DNA of 60,000 nucleotides from Adiantum capillus-veneris (lineage: Eukaryota > Streptophyta > Polypodiopsida > Polypodiales > Pteridaceae). The notes beneath the pieces are model-generated. The model did no database searches. It worked only from the letters and a program-made list of their open reading frames with translations, and was not told where the DNA came from. Positions 1 through 9,854 of this stretch are shown here, piece by piece (position 1 is the stretch's first letter; each line of letters begins with the position of its first letter). A program made the position numbers and the translations under genes. The stretch covers positions 74,305,384 through 74,365,383 of the forward strand of contig CM043944.1 of assembly GCA_014529385.2 (NCBI GenBank), written 5' to 3'.

Positions 1-940
1 TGTAAATTCCCGAGTCATTTCAAGCCATTGTAATATTTCTAATGTGTTACGGGCTCAATGGGAGTTTGTTGGATGGATACGCCGCGACGGACGTCAGCAC
101 AGCGAGAACTCACCTAACAAGATTTGTCAGCTAAGGACGAAGCTCGACCCGCAGGCGCGTGGAAGCAAGCATAGGGTGTCTACCTACACTCGACCGACTC
201 CTAACTAATTCCTACAGAGGTCTCTACCCAATGTCTAAGTCACAGCCTTCAGGAGTGCATAAGAGGAAACTTCCTACAATGCTTTCTAGAGAGGAACACC
301 ATCAAACAATCTCGAAACACCATAGAACTTGAAGGAGACCCTACTAACACCAATAGGTCGCTCTCCCTAAGGTCTATGAACCAAAACCCCAACCCAAAAC
401 ACCTAGTGCAAAATCACGTAGGATGTTTGGCCGAAATTTGCAGGTCTTTTTTTTCAAAATCTAAAGTGCCTAATGTGTAGCTCTACTCAATGTGAATGCG
501 TGGATATGCTGCAATGCAAAATCGGACAACGTATGCTCACTGAATCACCAAATGAAGCTCGTAGATGGAGCTCGCAAAACCAAACCGTACGCGTGCAATG
601 TACATATTGGCGCGTAGCTCTTGTCGGGGGAAACACGCTGCACTTCTTCGCACTTGATTCCGACCATCGATGCGCACGTAGCGTCAAGATGAAGCTCTCA
701 CTCTCTCTCGTACACAGTACACTCACTAGAGACTTCAAAACTTTTTTTCTAAATGACAAAGGTTTTTTTCATTAAGGTCAAAAAGTGGTATAGATACCTT
801 TACAATTCTCAAACCCTAAAGTTCCAAATTAACCATCTACTCAATCTAAATGTCAAAACTGGGATACAATCTGGAAACTTCTGTAAGACCCAATATTTAC
901 AAGGTGAAATGTCGGGTTTTCTCAATAAATGAATAATTAC
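1..940. other. No gene recognised; likely decayed transposon sequence
   Basis: I see no protein family, RNA gene or terminal repeat here. Short open frames on both strands around 473-775 are mirror images of each other and have no recognisable motif. The only link to the neighbourhood is a 10-base half site (CGTAGGATGT) at about 417-426 that matches one arm of the palindrome repeated at 9.8-10.7 kb. The stretch lies 3' of the ORF-Y remnant and may be the end of the same element. Confidence 0.4.
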
Positions 941-1013
941 AAAAAATGATGATCTGCCGAGCAGCCAATTTCTGTAGGGTGTGTCCAGCTTCTAACACTC
1001 GCTCCCTCCTTTC

Positions 1014-1891
1014 TCATGTCATCCCCGACCTGGCTGTTGAGCTGCTTCTTCCTCTTATGGTTTCTCGCATCTTGAGCAGCGACTCGTATCTTGCATGTAA
1101 ATCCAGTAGTGTTGGGCCGAATATGTCGGTGTTGATGGTGAAGAAGCCGGTGTAGAAAGCTTCTTCAAAGGCCTGGAGGTGATACGATGGCAAAAACATG
1201 ATCCTTTGATACAATGCATGTATCACCTCCTTGGAAGGTTGACCACATAGATCATATGAACATCTGTAAGAATCTTGAAAGAAGAAGATATTGTCTGTCG
1301 CCTGGCCCGGTTTGAAAATCTCGAAGTTGCCAAAATGGTTTTGCAGATCTTTCTCCACATAATGCAATAAAGTTCAGGCGAGCCAGTGAACAATTTGATG
1401 GCGCCCATTAGGGTTTTCACCATGTATTGAACACTTATTCTCTCGCCTGCCTTCAAGCCTGGCAGCTTTGGATAGTTTAGCCAAGTGGGTTGGCTTCTTT
1501 GTAGTAGCTCCTGGGCCTTCCACGTCTGCATCCTTGGTAGAGGGCAGAAGCTTAGATTATCTCTGATGTTTTTGGGTGCCTCTACCAAATGGATTAGGTA
1601 CTGTGGATACTTCATCAGCCATGCCTTTCTCCACCTGGGCTGGGAGTCGACTATCAACTTTACCCCTTCAGGCTTGGAGATATCTGTTGTGTAGAATGGC
1701 ATTGTTGGCTCTTCTCTGATTCTCTTGTTGATTGTGGCGGCTTCATACTTTAGCAAAGGATATGGGAGAGAGGGCTGTAGCCATTCATGCCGAAGATTGC
1801 TGGCATCTATCGTCTGAATGGTCATGGATTTAAAAACCCTCTGATCCCATTCCAAGGCTTCCTTGGCTGTTTCTCTGATTTCTGCTTCTAT
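1014..1891 (-). pseudogene. ORF-Y, C-terminal part, cut off by a Copia insertion
   Basis: This is the 3' end of a long broken reading frame (ORF-Y) that continues on the far side of the Copia element at 7,073. Reading leftwards, the first in-frame codons after the insertion are I-E-A-E-I-R-E, then about 170 residues with many W, Y and P, one frameshift near 1,360, and about 110 more residues ending at a stop at 1,014-1,016. I do not recognise the domain. The sequence is not low-complexity and is richer in aromatic residues than the coiled-coil part upstream, so a folded C-terminal domain is plausible. It probably belongs to E1 as a 3' ORF, but it could be the ORF of a separate non-autonomous element. 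Confidence 0.5.
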
Positions 1892-2118
1892 TGTTGGAAT
1901 TAGGGTTGCAGAGAAACACACACAACTTGGAGAAGACGAAGGAAGCTCAGGACACACAATAGAGAGTGTGTTACTTAGCGTGCAATAGAAAGATAGATAG
2001 CCCTAGAGTGATGGGAGTATATACAATGCTCGAGGTAAAAAACCTTCTAAAGAGGGAAAAAATGCCCTGGCAGTCCTAGTGTGTTCACACACATTACTAC
2101 CACATGTATATGGTAACA
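1892..2118 (-). repeat. 3' LTR of the Copia element
   Basis: This 227-bp terminal repeat is the 3' LTR because the coding strand is minus. It starts and ends with the TG/CA dinucleotides of retroviral integration. The pol frame has no stop before the LTR and runs into it to about 2,047. The TSD copy TCTAT lies at 1,887-1,891. Confidence 0.93.
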
Positions 2119-2130
2119 AATCCCCCCTGG
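2119..2130 (-). promoter_or_regulatory. Copia polypurine tract
   Basis: On the minus strand the bases next to the 3' LTR read CCAGGGGGGATT. A purine run in this place primes plus-strand DNA synthesis in LTR retrotransposons. Position and composition fit. Confidence 0.75.
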
Positions 2131-2703
2131 AGTGATGCGGTGAACAAGAGATGGCACATGAGTAAAGGGAAATTCCATGCCCTGAGGACAGGATCCGTCC
2201 ACAAAGGGGAGTAAGCCCAAAGATTTGCGGAAAGCTTCAAGCTTCTCACGAGACAATGCCTTTGTGAAAAGATCTGCAAGGTTTTCCTGTGTTGGCACAT
2301 AAGCCAAGCTGATCTCTCCTACTGAGAGCCTCTCCCTGACATAGTGGTAATGCACCTTAATGTGCTTTGTGCGAGCATGGAAAGCTGGGTTCCTCGCAAC
2401 TGCCAATGTGCTCTGACTGTCAGTGTAGATAGTGTTGGCAGTGTCTTGTCCAACACCCAAATCAACCATAAGGCGTCTGAGCCATACACACTCAACCGTA
2501 GCTGTGAAGACTGCCATGTACTCACCCTCACAACTCAAAGTGGCCATAATAGGTTTCTTCTTGCTCAACCATGATATACATGAACTGCCAAGCATGAAAC
2601 AAAAACCACTTGTGGACAATCGCGTGTCAAAACAACCAGCCCAATCTGAGTTCGAAAAAGCATGTAAGTCTGGCGGCAATGATCCCCCCTTGGGATAAAA
2701 CAA
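2131..2703 (-). pseudogene. Copia RNase H domain
   Basis: This is the C-terminal RNase H of the Copia polyprotein, which degrades RNA in the RNA/DNA hybrid. Family landmarks are visible: SDWAG near the start (first catalytic Asp), SGFCFMLG, a CEGEYMA stretch (catalytic Glu), TIYTDSQS (catalytic Asp) and the end motif VPTQENLADLFTKAL. The catalytic residues look present. It is separated from the RT by a frameshift at about 2,700-2,760, so it is a remnant rather than an expressible gene. The frame has no stop before the 3' LTR. Confidence 0.9.
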
Positions 2704-2751
2704 GCCAAGATGTAAAGTGCCACTAAGGTAGCAGAAAATTCTCTTGACAGC

Positions 2752-3570
2752 CTACCAATGCTTAGACCTTGGGCCATGCATAAATTTGCTGGCCTGTGAG
2801 ACTGCAAACTGAATATCCGGCCTCGTGTTGCATACATAAATAAGGCAGCCAACAGTAGTTTGGTAAAGAGTGACATCAGCAGGATCGCCAACATCATGTA
2901 GACTCAACTTCAAACCTGTTTCCATGGGAGTGGCAATAGGTTTGCAATCCTCAAGTCCAAACTTACATAGCAATGTCTCTATGTAACTTTTTTGACACAA
3001 GGCAATACCACCATCACACTGCTTAAACTGTATACCCAAGTAATGATGCAACCGCCCCAAATCTTTCATCTTGAAAGTGGCATTCAAATCAGTCTTAAAT
3101 TCAGCAATATGTCTCTCATTTGGTCCAGTGATCAGCAAATCATCAACATAAAGAACCACAATGAGAAATACATCATCCTCACGCTTTACATACAATGTGT
3201 TTTCTGTTGGACTGTTACGAAAGCCTCGTTTAACCAAATGAGTGTCAGCTTTCTCATACCAAGCACGAGGAGATTGCTTCAACCCATACAAAGCCTTGTT
3301 ACATTTGCACACTTTGTCCTCTTGTCCTTTAATGACAGAACTGCGAGGCTGTGTTACATAAACTTCCTCAAATATGTCACCATTCAAGAAAGCAGTAACA
3401 ATGTCTGATTGATGTATATCCCAACCAAAATGAGCTACCAATGCACATAGAAAACGCACAGTAGTCATACGACAAGTGGGAGCAAAAGTCTCTTCATAAT
3501 CTATGCCTTTTTGGTTGTTGTGCATAACCTTTTGCAATAAATCGAGCCTTACGGCGATCGATCTCACCAT
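2752..3570 (-). pseudogene. Copia reverse transcriptase, main part
   Basis: About 270 residues of the Ty1/Copia RT (RVT_2 type). The order of motifs is typical: YEETFAP, then DIHQSDIVTAFLNGD (first catalytic Asp region), KALYGLKQSPRAWY, and the active-site motif VLYVDDLLI with both Asp residues intact, then IHHYLGIQ-type thumb sequence. The open frame begins in the middle of the domain. The N-terminal part is in another frame in the next segment upstream (3,494-4,432), so a frameshift lies in the overlap around 3,500-3,570. Confidence 0.93.
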
Positions 3571-4432
3571 CCGGCTTGCGTTTCAACTTGTAAACCCACT
3601 TCGTACCAATGGCCTTTTTGCCAGGAGGAAAATCACATAAAGTCCATGTGTCATTTTCTATAAGTGCATCATATTCTGATTGCATGGCAGCCATCCAATT
3701 TTCTGAATTCTGTGCTTCATCAAAAGTCAGAGGCTCCTCAACATCATGTAAACTAGACACAGCCAAAGCATAACAATCTGATGCATAAGATGCATGGTGA
3801 GAGCCTGAACGAGTACGACTAGACAAAGGTGCATCCAATTTACTGTCACGCAAAGTGTGCACGAGCCATTTTGGCATACCTCTAGCCTGCTCATTTTCAG
3901 CCCTTTCCTCATCAAGTACATCATGTACATGTGCATCAGTAATAGGCTGATCTAAAACATTTTCAGAAACCCCCATAGGCTGTACATTTGCCTCATTGGA
4001 ACTTACATTCGTATTTCCACCACTGAAAAGAGGCAACAAAGTGTCATAAATGTCCTGTGAGCTTACATTACTGTCTCTAGTACATGATAGCAAGGGCTGA
4101 ACAGAATCGTCCACAAACACTACATCCCGAGAAACTAGAATACGTTTTGTTTGTGGATGATACAACCTGTAACCTTTGCTTTCAGCACTATAACCAACAA
4201 AAATGCATTTGACAGCCTTATCATCCAATTTTCTACGCTGCACTTGTGGCACCAAAGCATATGCCAAACAGCCAGAAACACGCATGTGCTCAATAGAAGG
4301 TTTTCTATCATGCCATGCTGTATATGGAGTAATAGAATGCAAAGCTTTCGTAGGACACCTGTTAAGTACATAAGTGGCACACATAATGGCCTCAAGCCAA
4401 AAAGAATGCGGCAAAGCTTGACTTTTGACCAT
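3494..4432 (-). pseudogene. Copia integrase C-terminal region plus start of RT
   Basis: This segment covers the end of the integrase core and the linker into RT. FWLEAIMCATYVLNR, the GCLAYALVP region and KCIFVGYS are the conserved Copia post-core integrase motifs. After an acidic linker, the RT begins with NWMAAMQSEYDAL, DTWTLC and KWVYKLKRKPDG. One stop codon near 4,433-4,436 separates it from the integrase core, and a frameshift separates it from the rest of the RT. Confidence 0.9.
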
Positions 4433-4435
4433 ACA

Positions 4436-5026
4436 TCATGCCATTTCCATCAGTGACCTGTTTTTCCTCTCAGCAACACCATTTTGCTGAGGTGTATAAG
4501 GAACTGTACATTGGTGTTTTATCCCACGACTAGCCAGAAATGCATTAAATTCATGAGACATGTACTCCCCCCCTCGATCGGAACGGAGGGTGCCCATAGT
4601 ACATTTCGAGACATTTTCAGCCATAGCCAGAAATTGTTTGAAGCACATAAAAACTTCGGACTTCGCTTGAAGCGGAAATACCCATGCATGCCTGGAGTAA
4701 TCATCAATGAAATTCACGAAGTATAGGTAGTTGCCCAAGGACGGAGTTTGCATGGGCCCACAAACATCACTATGCACAAGCTGCAACCTGCATGTGGCCC
4801 GAATTGAACCATCTTTTGGAAATTTAGAACGCTGCATCTTACCCAAAATACAACCTTCACAAACATGTTTGACAGGTGCTTCAAGAGGCGGCAAAGAAGC
4901 AACCATATCAGATTTCTGCAAACGCAGCAAACTCGCAAAATTCAGATGACCAAAACATGCATGCCAAAGTTTTGCATCTGAAATAGCCTTGAATCTGTAA
5001 CAACATTTGCATAATTTTGTCCACAC
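4436..5026 (-). pseudogene. Copia integrase zinc-binding and catalytic core
   Basis: The segment starts in the GAG-pre-integrase region (LWHACFGHLN...CEGCILGK, giving the His and Cys ligands). It continues into the DDE core: VHSDVCGPM (first Asp), LRSDRGGEY (second Asp) and QQNGVAERKNR (Glu). All three catalytic residues can be seen. The frame differs from the protease segment upstream, so one frameshift lies near 5,000. Confidence 0.93.
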
Positions 5027-5892
5027 TTGTCATACAAAGTGAGCTTATACAGCCCTCGGCACAAAAGCCCAGATGCAACAATTTCATCACCAAAACTGAG
5101 ATCATGAACTGCACATCTGTCATCCACAAATTTGACTACAAGTCCAAGTCTAGCAAGTGCGGATACAGACAAGAGATTCTTCTTGATCCCAGGTACATAA
5201 AGTGCATCAACGAGTGTGAAGGAACTGCCATTAGCACCAGTGAGCACAATCTTTCCAACTCTGTGAACTGGATAAGAGGCGTTGTTGGCACAAGAGACTG
5301 AATTCCCATGAGGGACAGACTCGAGAGAGGTAAACAATTCACGATGTGAGGTAATGTGCTTTGTAGCACCACTGTCGAAATACCACACATGTGAATCTGC
5401 AGCAACTGAGAAGCATGCATCATGGACAGCAGGATTGTAAGTGCACTCTGCGCTAAAAGCCCATTCTGCATCAACATCAGCAACACAGTCTCCTTTCACA
5501 GAAGACTCAACAATGGCTGCATTTGTAGTGGAACCAGCATTTGCAGTGGAACCACCCTCTTTCTTCTTAGCCTCTTTGGCCTTCAACTTAGGACACGACT
5601 TGATCAAGTGATCATTGTCTTTACAATAATGGCAACGCATCTTCTTTTTGCCCTTATCACCAGAATTTCCAGGCGAAGTACTGCCAGCAGAAGCATTAGG
5701 AACATAATTTTTTCCACTCGCAGCAGAACCATAAGAAGTGGCTGCATTACTGTTACCATCCTTTCTTTGAGAAGCAATAAAAGCCTGTTCAACTGCACGC
5801 TGCCTAGTCCTGTTTTTTCTGGAAAGTGAGTCTTGCAACAGCAATGTGCATAATGCATCAAACTTGACAACTTCTGGATTTCCTTGGATCAT
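5000..5892 (-). pseudogene. Copia gag C-terminus with zinc knuckle, and protease
   Basis: The N-terminal half is the end of gag: a short arginine-rich stretch, a Gly/Ser/Asn-rich spacer and one zinc knuckle, CHYCKDNDHLIKSC (C-X2-C-X4-H-X4-C), followed by a Lys-rich tail. The protease follows, with VWYFDSGATKHIT carrying the active-site D-S-G and a VDALYVPGIKKNLLSV region typical of Copia proteases. One stop codon near 5,893-5,917 separates it from the N-terminal gag. Confidence 0.9.
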
Positions 5893-5916
5893 AAGTCTCC
5901 AAGTACTAGCAAAAGT

Positions 5917-6483
5917 CTAGTAGGAATCTGGTAAGGCATCAAGAACAGTATGCACAAGGGAACTGCCTGAAATGACTTCACCTATAGAAATAAGCTGCTC
6001 ATTGATATCCTTGACACTAGCAAGGAAAGTTTCCATATCATCTTCCTCATGCATAATCTTTGACTCCAGCTCTTTACGCAGCAAAGCAATTTTAGCCTCA
6101 TTGCGGCTTGCATAAAGACCTGCTAAAATATCCCAAGCCTGTTTTGCAGATTTTGCTGAACGGATGTGAGGAACAATGGTGTGCTTCACAGAAAACGCAA
6201 TCAATGCATGAGCCTGCGCATCCTTAACATCCCAACGAGCTTGTTCTGCCATAGGCAAAACCACTCTAACACCTGCAATCCTTGCAGCAAGACCTGCAAC
6301 ATCTGCAGCATCGCCTACATCCTCAGAACCAGGACGTACATCAATGCCCTGCACAATGTTCCAGACACCCTTTGACACAAGAACATGTTGCATCATATAA
6401 GCCCACATAGGGTAGTTGTCCCCATCCAACTTGTCCTCAACAGCAAACATCTTGAACACATCTGTGTTGTTGTTGTCAGCCAT
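5917..6483 (-). pseudogene. Copia gag N-terminal part
   Basis: I chose the ATG at 6,483 because it is the first ATG after the leader and because the related copy at 38,432 starts the same way (MADNNNT). About 189 residues follow, with the Copia gag features LDGDNYPMWAYMM, the AWDILAGLYASRNEAKIALLRKEL region and ending LVHTVLDALP. The stop at about 5,917 falls inside the domain, so this copy cannot make whole gag. Confidence 0.88.
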
Positions 6484-6828
6484 GGTAAATGCTGCACCTG
6501 ATGTGAAAACTACCCGAAAATAGGAGAAATGGAGAGGGAACAACCTGTGCTATATAGCACAAACCGTAGAAGACTATAAGGCACCTGTTATGCAGAAAAC
6601 GGCACTGACAGAAATTCTACACAAAATGATGAAATAGCCTGTGCAGTATTGCCTGTAGTGGAAACAGAGGCCGAAATGAGCCCAAATCAAAATTATGAGC
6701 AGACCAAGCTCTTTGAGCGCTCCCAAAGTTTTTGTCGACCTAAGAACGCTCGCCAAAGCTCACTGAAATCGAAGAAAGTGAGCAGGCGTGTGCTGGAGCA
6801 GCTGGCGACTAAGCCCGGGAGGACGTGA

Positions 6829-6843
6829 CCTGCTTTGATACTA
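6829..6843 (-). promoter_or_regulatory. Copia primer-binding site
   Basis: Just inside the 5' LTR the minus strand reads AGTATCAAAGCAGG, close to the TGGTATCAGAGC complement of the initiator Met-tRNA 3' end used by most plant Copia elements. The related copy at 38,107 keeps TGGTATCAG, which supports the assignment. Confidence 0.7.
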
Positions 6844-6845
6844 AT

Positions 6846-7072
6846 TGTTGGAATTAGGGTTGCAAAGAAACATACATAGCTTGGAGAATAAGAAGGAAGC
6901 TCAAGGCACACAATAGAGAGTGTTTTACTTAGTGTGAAATAGAAAGATAGATAGCCCTAGAGTGATGGGCGTATATACAATACTCGGGGGAAAAAACCTC
7001 CTAAAGAGGGAAAAAATGCCCCGGCGGTCCTAGTGTGTTCACACACATCACTACCACATGTATATGGTAACA
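6846..7072 (-). repeat. 5' LTR of the Copia element
   Basis: This 227-bp repeat is the upstream LTR on the coding strand. It pairs with 1,892-2,118 without gaps that I can see. The flanking TSD copy TCTAT is at 7,073-7,077, followed directly by the interrupted ORF-Y frame. Confidence 0.93.
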
Positions 7073-8416
7073 TCTATATTGGCCTTGCGCAGCTTCTCTT
7101 CCTCTTCTTGTGTCAGATCTTGTGGCTCTTGAGAGGGTCCTACAAGAATTTCCTCTTGCATGGGTGTGTCCACAGGATCTACCACATTCTCTAGGTCTAT
7201 GCATTCCATGGCTGCTGGCCCTGTGAGTGCCTGCTCTTCTGACTGCTGGGATCTCATCTCTTCTATCTGCTTTTGGAATGTTTGTTTCTCTGCTTCAGCT
7301 TGTTCTCCATGTTCACGAGGAGGTCGTTCAAATCGGCATTTATCTTCTCCGCCTCCTCGAGCTTTCTCTTGATATTTTCTAGCTCATCTTGCATTGCCTT
7401 CTGATCTCCTTTCATGCGTATTTGCATAACCACCGACCCTTCTGCCATCATCAACCTTTGCTTCTCTCTAAGGTCAACTCTTTCTGGAGCTCTTTCATTT
7501 GTTCTTCATAAATTTGGCTCTCTGAAGTGGTGTGAGTCGAGCTAGTAGCTCTAACTCTGGTAGGAGATGCACGTAGCCGCTGGATGGTTTGATATTTAAC
7601 TTTAAGCTGGTCCTTGAGCTCAAGGACCTCATCGTGGCTAGCCTCCTACTCTATTTCTGCCTTCTCTTTGGAATTCTGCATTGCTTCAACTTCCTTGGAC
7701 TCCTCAGCAAGTTGTAGGGCTAGGTTATCCCTTTCCCTCTCTGCATCTAACAATGACTTGCTGAGTTGTCTAGATTCCTCTTCAACTCCTTGCCGTCTTT
7801 GAGCTGCTTCCTGATTTTCTCTTTCCATGTGCTGGCATCTTTGCAATGCCTTTGACATACTGGCTTGCAGCTCTGCTTCTCTCTCTATCTGCCTTCGGCT
7901 TTTTTTTTGTAAAGCATCGACTTCAGATGTTATCTACACTTCAGTGGCTTTGAGAGTTGCCATTTCACTTTTTGTGGCCATTGACTATGCCCTTAGCCCG
8001 CTGGTTAGCTTGGTCATCACCACATCCCAATCATTGGTGGGTGGGTGCAGGTCCACTGTATCAGTGGCCATCTCCTTTAGCTCCACTAAATGCAGGCTCT
8101 GCATTTGCTCTTTGGGCCCTGTGCTTGCCAAGTCAAATGCGACTGTGGCAGCCTCTTCTTTTGAATATCTGGTAGCTAGTAGGTCTAGAAATGTGTTATA
8201 CCTTGCTTCATTTGGCTCTGGCTGCTCACTTTTAGGCTTAGCCTCTTCTTTTGGTTCTTGCTCTTGGCTTTGTTCTTGGTTTGACTCTTCTTGATTTTCA
8301 GGTTTGACTTGCTTTTCTTTCTCTTGAGTCTGTGGAGGGCTACGAGGAGGTGGTGAGGGCAGTGTGCTTGACTCAAGGCTGGATGGTGGAGTTGTCGGCT
8401 TTTTCTTGAAATCCAT
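7073..8416 (-). pseudogene. ORF-Y, middle part: low-complexity linker and coiled coil
   Basis: Reading leftwards, a P/S/T-rich then E/Q/K/P-rich stretch (about 8,185-8,400) leads into a short acidic domain with LDLLATRYSKEEAATVAFDL. Strong heptad-type coiled coils follow (about 7,646-7,858 and 7,263-7,454: runs of E, Q, R, L and K such as LLDAERERDNLALQLAEES). The last piece is an acidic segment reaching the Copia TSD (EEEEKLRKANI). Several stops and frameshifts break it. I do not know the family. Long coiled coils suggest a structural or assembly role if it was ever expressed, but that is inference. Confidence 0.55.
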
Positions 8417-8473
8417 GTCCGCCTTTGTCTTCCTTTCTCTCTCTTGGCCTTCCTGCTCCTCTAGCCGTTGCCG

Positions 8474-9701
8474 TCAGACTTGCTCTACTTCTGCTTCTGT
8501 AAATGGTACATGTGGGATATTTTTCGTTGTGGCATCCAGAATCTCAAAATTCTTAATATAGTCGTCGAATCTGTCTTTGTGCACCCTTTGGGATGATCCC
8601 GACATTGCTTCTAGAGACGGCTTCCATAGCTCATTCAAATCTCCTTTGAGGGCTCTTTCGGCTCTGAAACTTGCTCTTTCGGCTCTGAAACTTTCCATTA
8701 GCTGCTCTAGCCGTGCCGCTTTCTTTGATTTCGTCTCTTTTACTGGCACTTGGATAGATTCCTTCTTTCCCTTCTTCAGCTCTGGCTGCTCTTCTTGCAC
8801 GGTTTCTAACCGGCATTTCAACCTAGTGGCAACCCTTGGTGCTTTGGGTTGTTCTTCTTCCTTATCTTCCTTGAGCCTCAACCAATCGTTCTGTGATGGA
8901 GGGTTGGGGCCATCTTCCCTTGGCATGTAATGCCCTATGAATCACTTTCGTGAATGGCTCACCCGACACAATGTATGTGGGGTTCTTGTTGCCCATCTTC
9001 ACCAGATTATCATGTATATAAGCTGCATACTTGATTACCTTTGGCTTGCTCTTCTGCATTGCCCAGGTGAATGTTGTGGCAATTTCTCCAGGCGGCATTC
9101 TATACTTTTGTGGCCGCTTTGTACACATATGGAAATACTGATTGTACAGCTGATTCATGATTGCCACTTTAGGGTTGGGAATGTCTTCAAAGGTGTAGTT
9201 GCCTTTCTTTTCAGTGTACACCTTTACTTTGTCTCTTCTTTTGGTTATACTATCCCCTTTGTTGGAGAGGTCTAGTGCAGCTGCCACCACTCTCTTCGTG
9301 ATTATAATCTCCGTGTCTAGCTTGCCCTGTAGATCCGTAACTCGTGCCACTCGATCTTCCTTGATTGTCGTCACAAATTCCCATACTCTTTTTATGTCGC
9401 TTCCTGCCGGCACAGCTTCAAAATAATTGTGGAGATCAATCTTCTCCAGATACTCTGCCATCTTGCTTCTGACGAACTCATTGAGCTACCGCGGTAGCAA
9501 TGGTAGCTCTATCACATTTCCTTCGGTGTCTTTGAACACATCCTGGTAGATCTTTAGATCATTGGACTCTAGCAAGTCCTCTTGGATCCATGTGCTGGTT
9601 GGCTTTAGAGTTCCTTCTCGTATGACGAAGGGCTCTACTTCTTCCAAATAATCCTTTATGGTCATCCGGTGACTTTGCGGCTGCCATAGATCCTGTTGCA
9701 C
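8474..9701 (-). pseudogene. ORF-Y, N-terminal part, unknown domain
   Basis: Three consecutive fragments (9,486-9,701, 8,862-9,461 and 8,474-8,926) read in the same direction with few disruptions. The middle one (about 200 residues) looks like a folded domain: RVWEFVTTIKED, DLQGKLDTEIIITKRVV, then AIMNQLYNQYFHMC and PPGEIATTFTW. The next is K/E-rich with a duplicated FRAERA motif. The layout loosely recalls the N-terminal domain of plant transposon-protein or env-like 3' ORFs, but no diagnostic motif proves this. The first codon of the frame is not ATG, so the true start is unknown. Confidence 0.5.
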
Positions 9702-9854
9702 TCAGTAGTCTGAAGTTAGAGTTTTTTCGATATCAACTGAGAAACTGAGTTTTTACTATCCAAATGACTTGAAAATTGAAAATAAAACTTAAAAGGAACT
9801 TGGAAAACTGTGCATGTGCTCACAGTACAATTCTGGCAAAAATTTATCATCTAT

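Larger units (their letters stand above)
1892..7072 (-). mobile_element. Ty1/Copia LTR retrotransposon, full length but mutated
   Basis: The element has two 227-bp LTRs (TGTT...AACA) at 1,892-2,118 and 6,846-7,072. They are flanked by the same 5 bp, TCTAT, at 1,887-1,891 and 7,073-7,077. I count roughly 19 differences between the LTRs, about 92% identity, so the insertion is not recent. On the minus strand the order is gag, zinc knuckle, protease, integrase, RT, RNase H, which is the Copia order. At least three frameshifts and two in-frame stops mean it cannot make a full polyprotein. It sits inside ORF-Y, and the ORF-Y frame reads straight across the target site when the element and one TSD copy are removed. 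A second, truncated copy of the family lies at 37,872. Confidence 0.95.

Noticed and set aside
473-775. Open frames on both strands (100 and 90 codons)
   Set aside because: They are mirror images of each other with no motif, no neighbours of the same kind and unusual Cys/His content; most likely chance.
7827-8930. Plus-strand frames of 155 and 117 codons rich in Ser, Leu and Cys
   Set aside because: They are the antisense of the E/K/Q-rich coiled-coil ORF-Y. The minus-strand reading gives a sensible protein composition; the plus-strand one does not.
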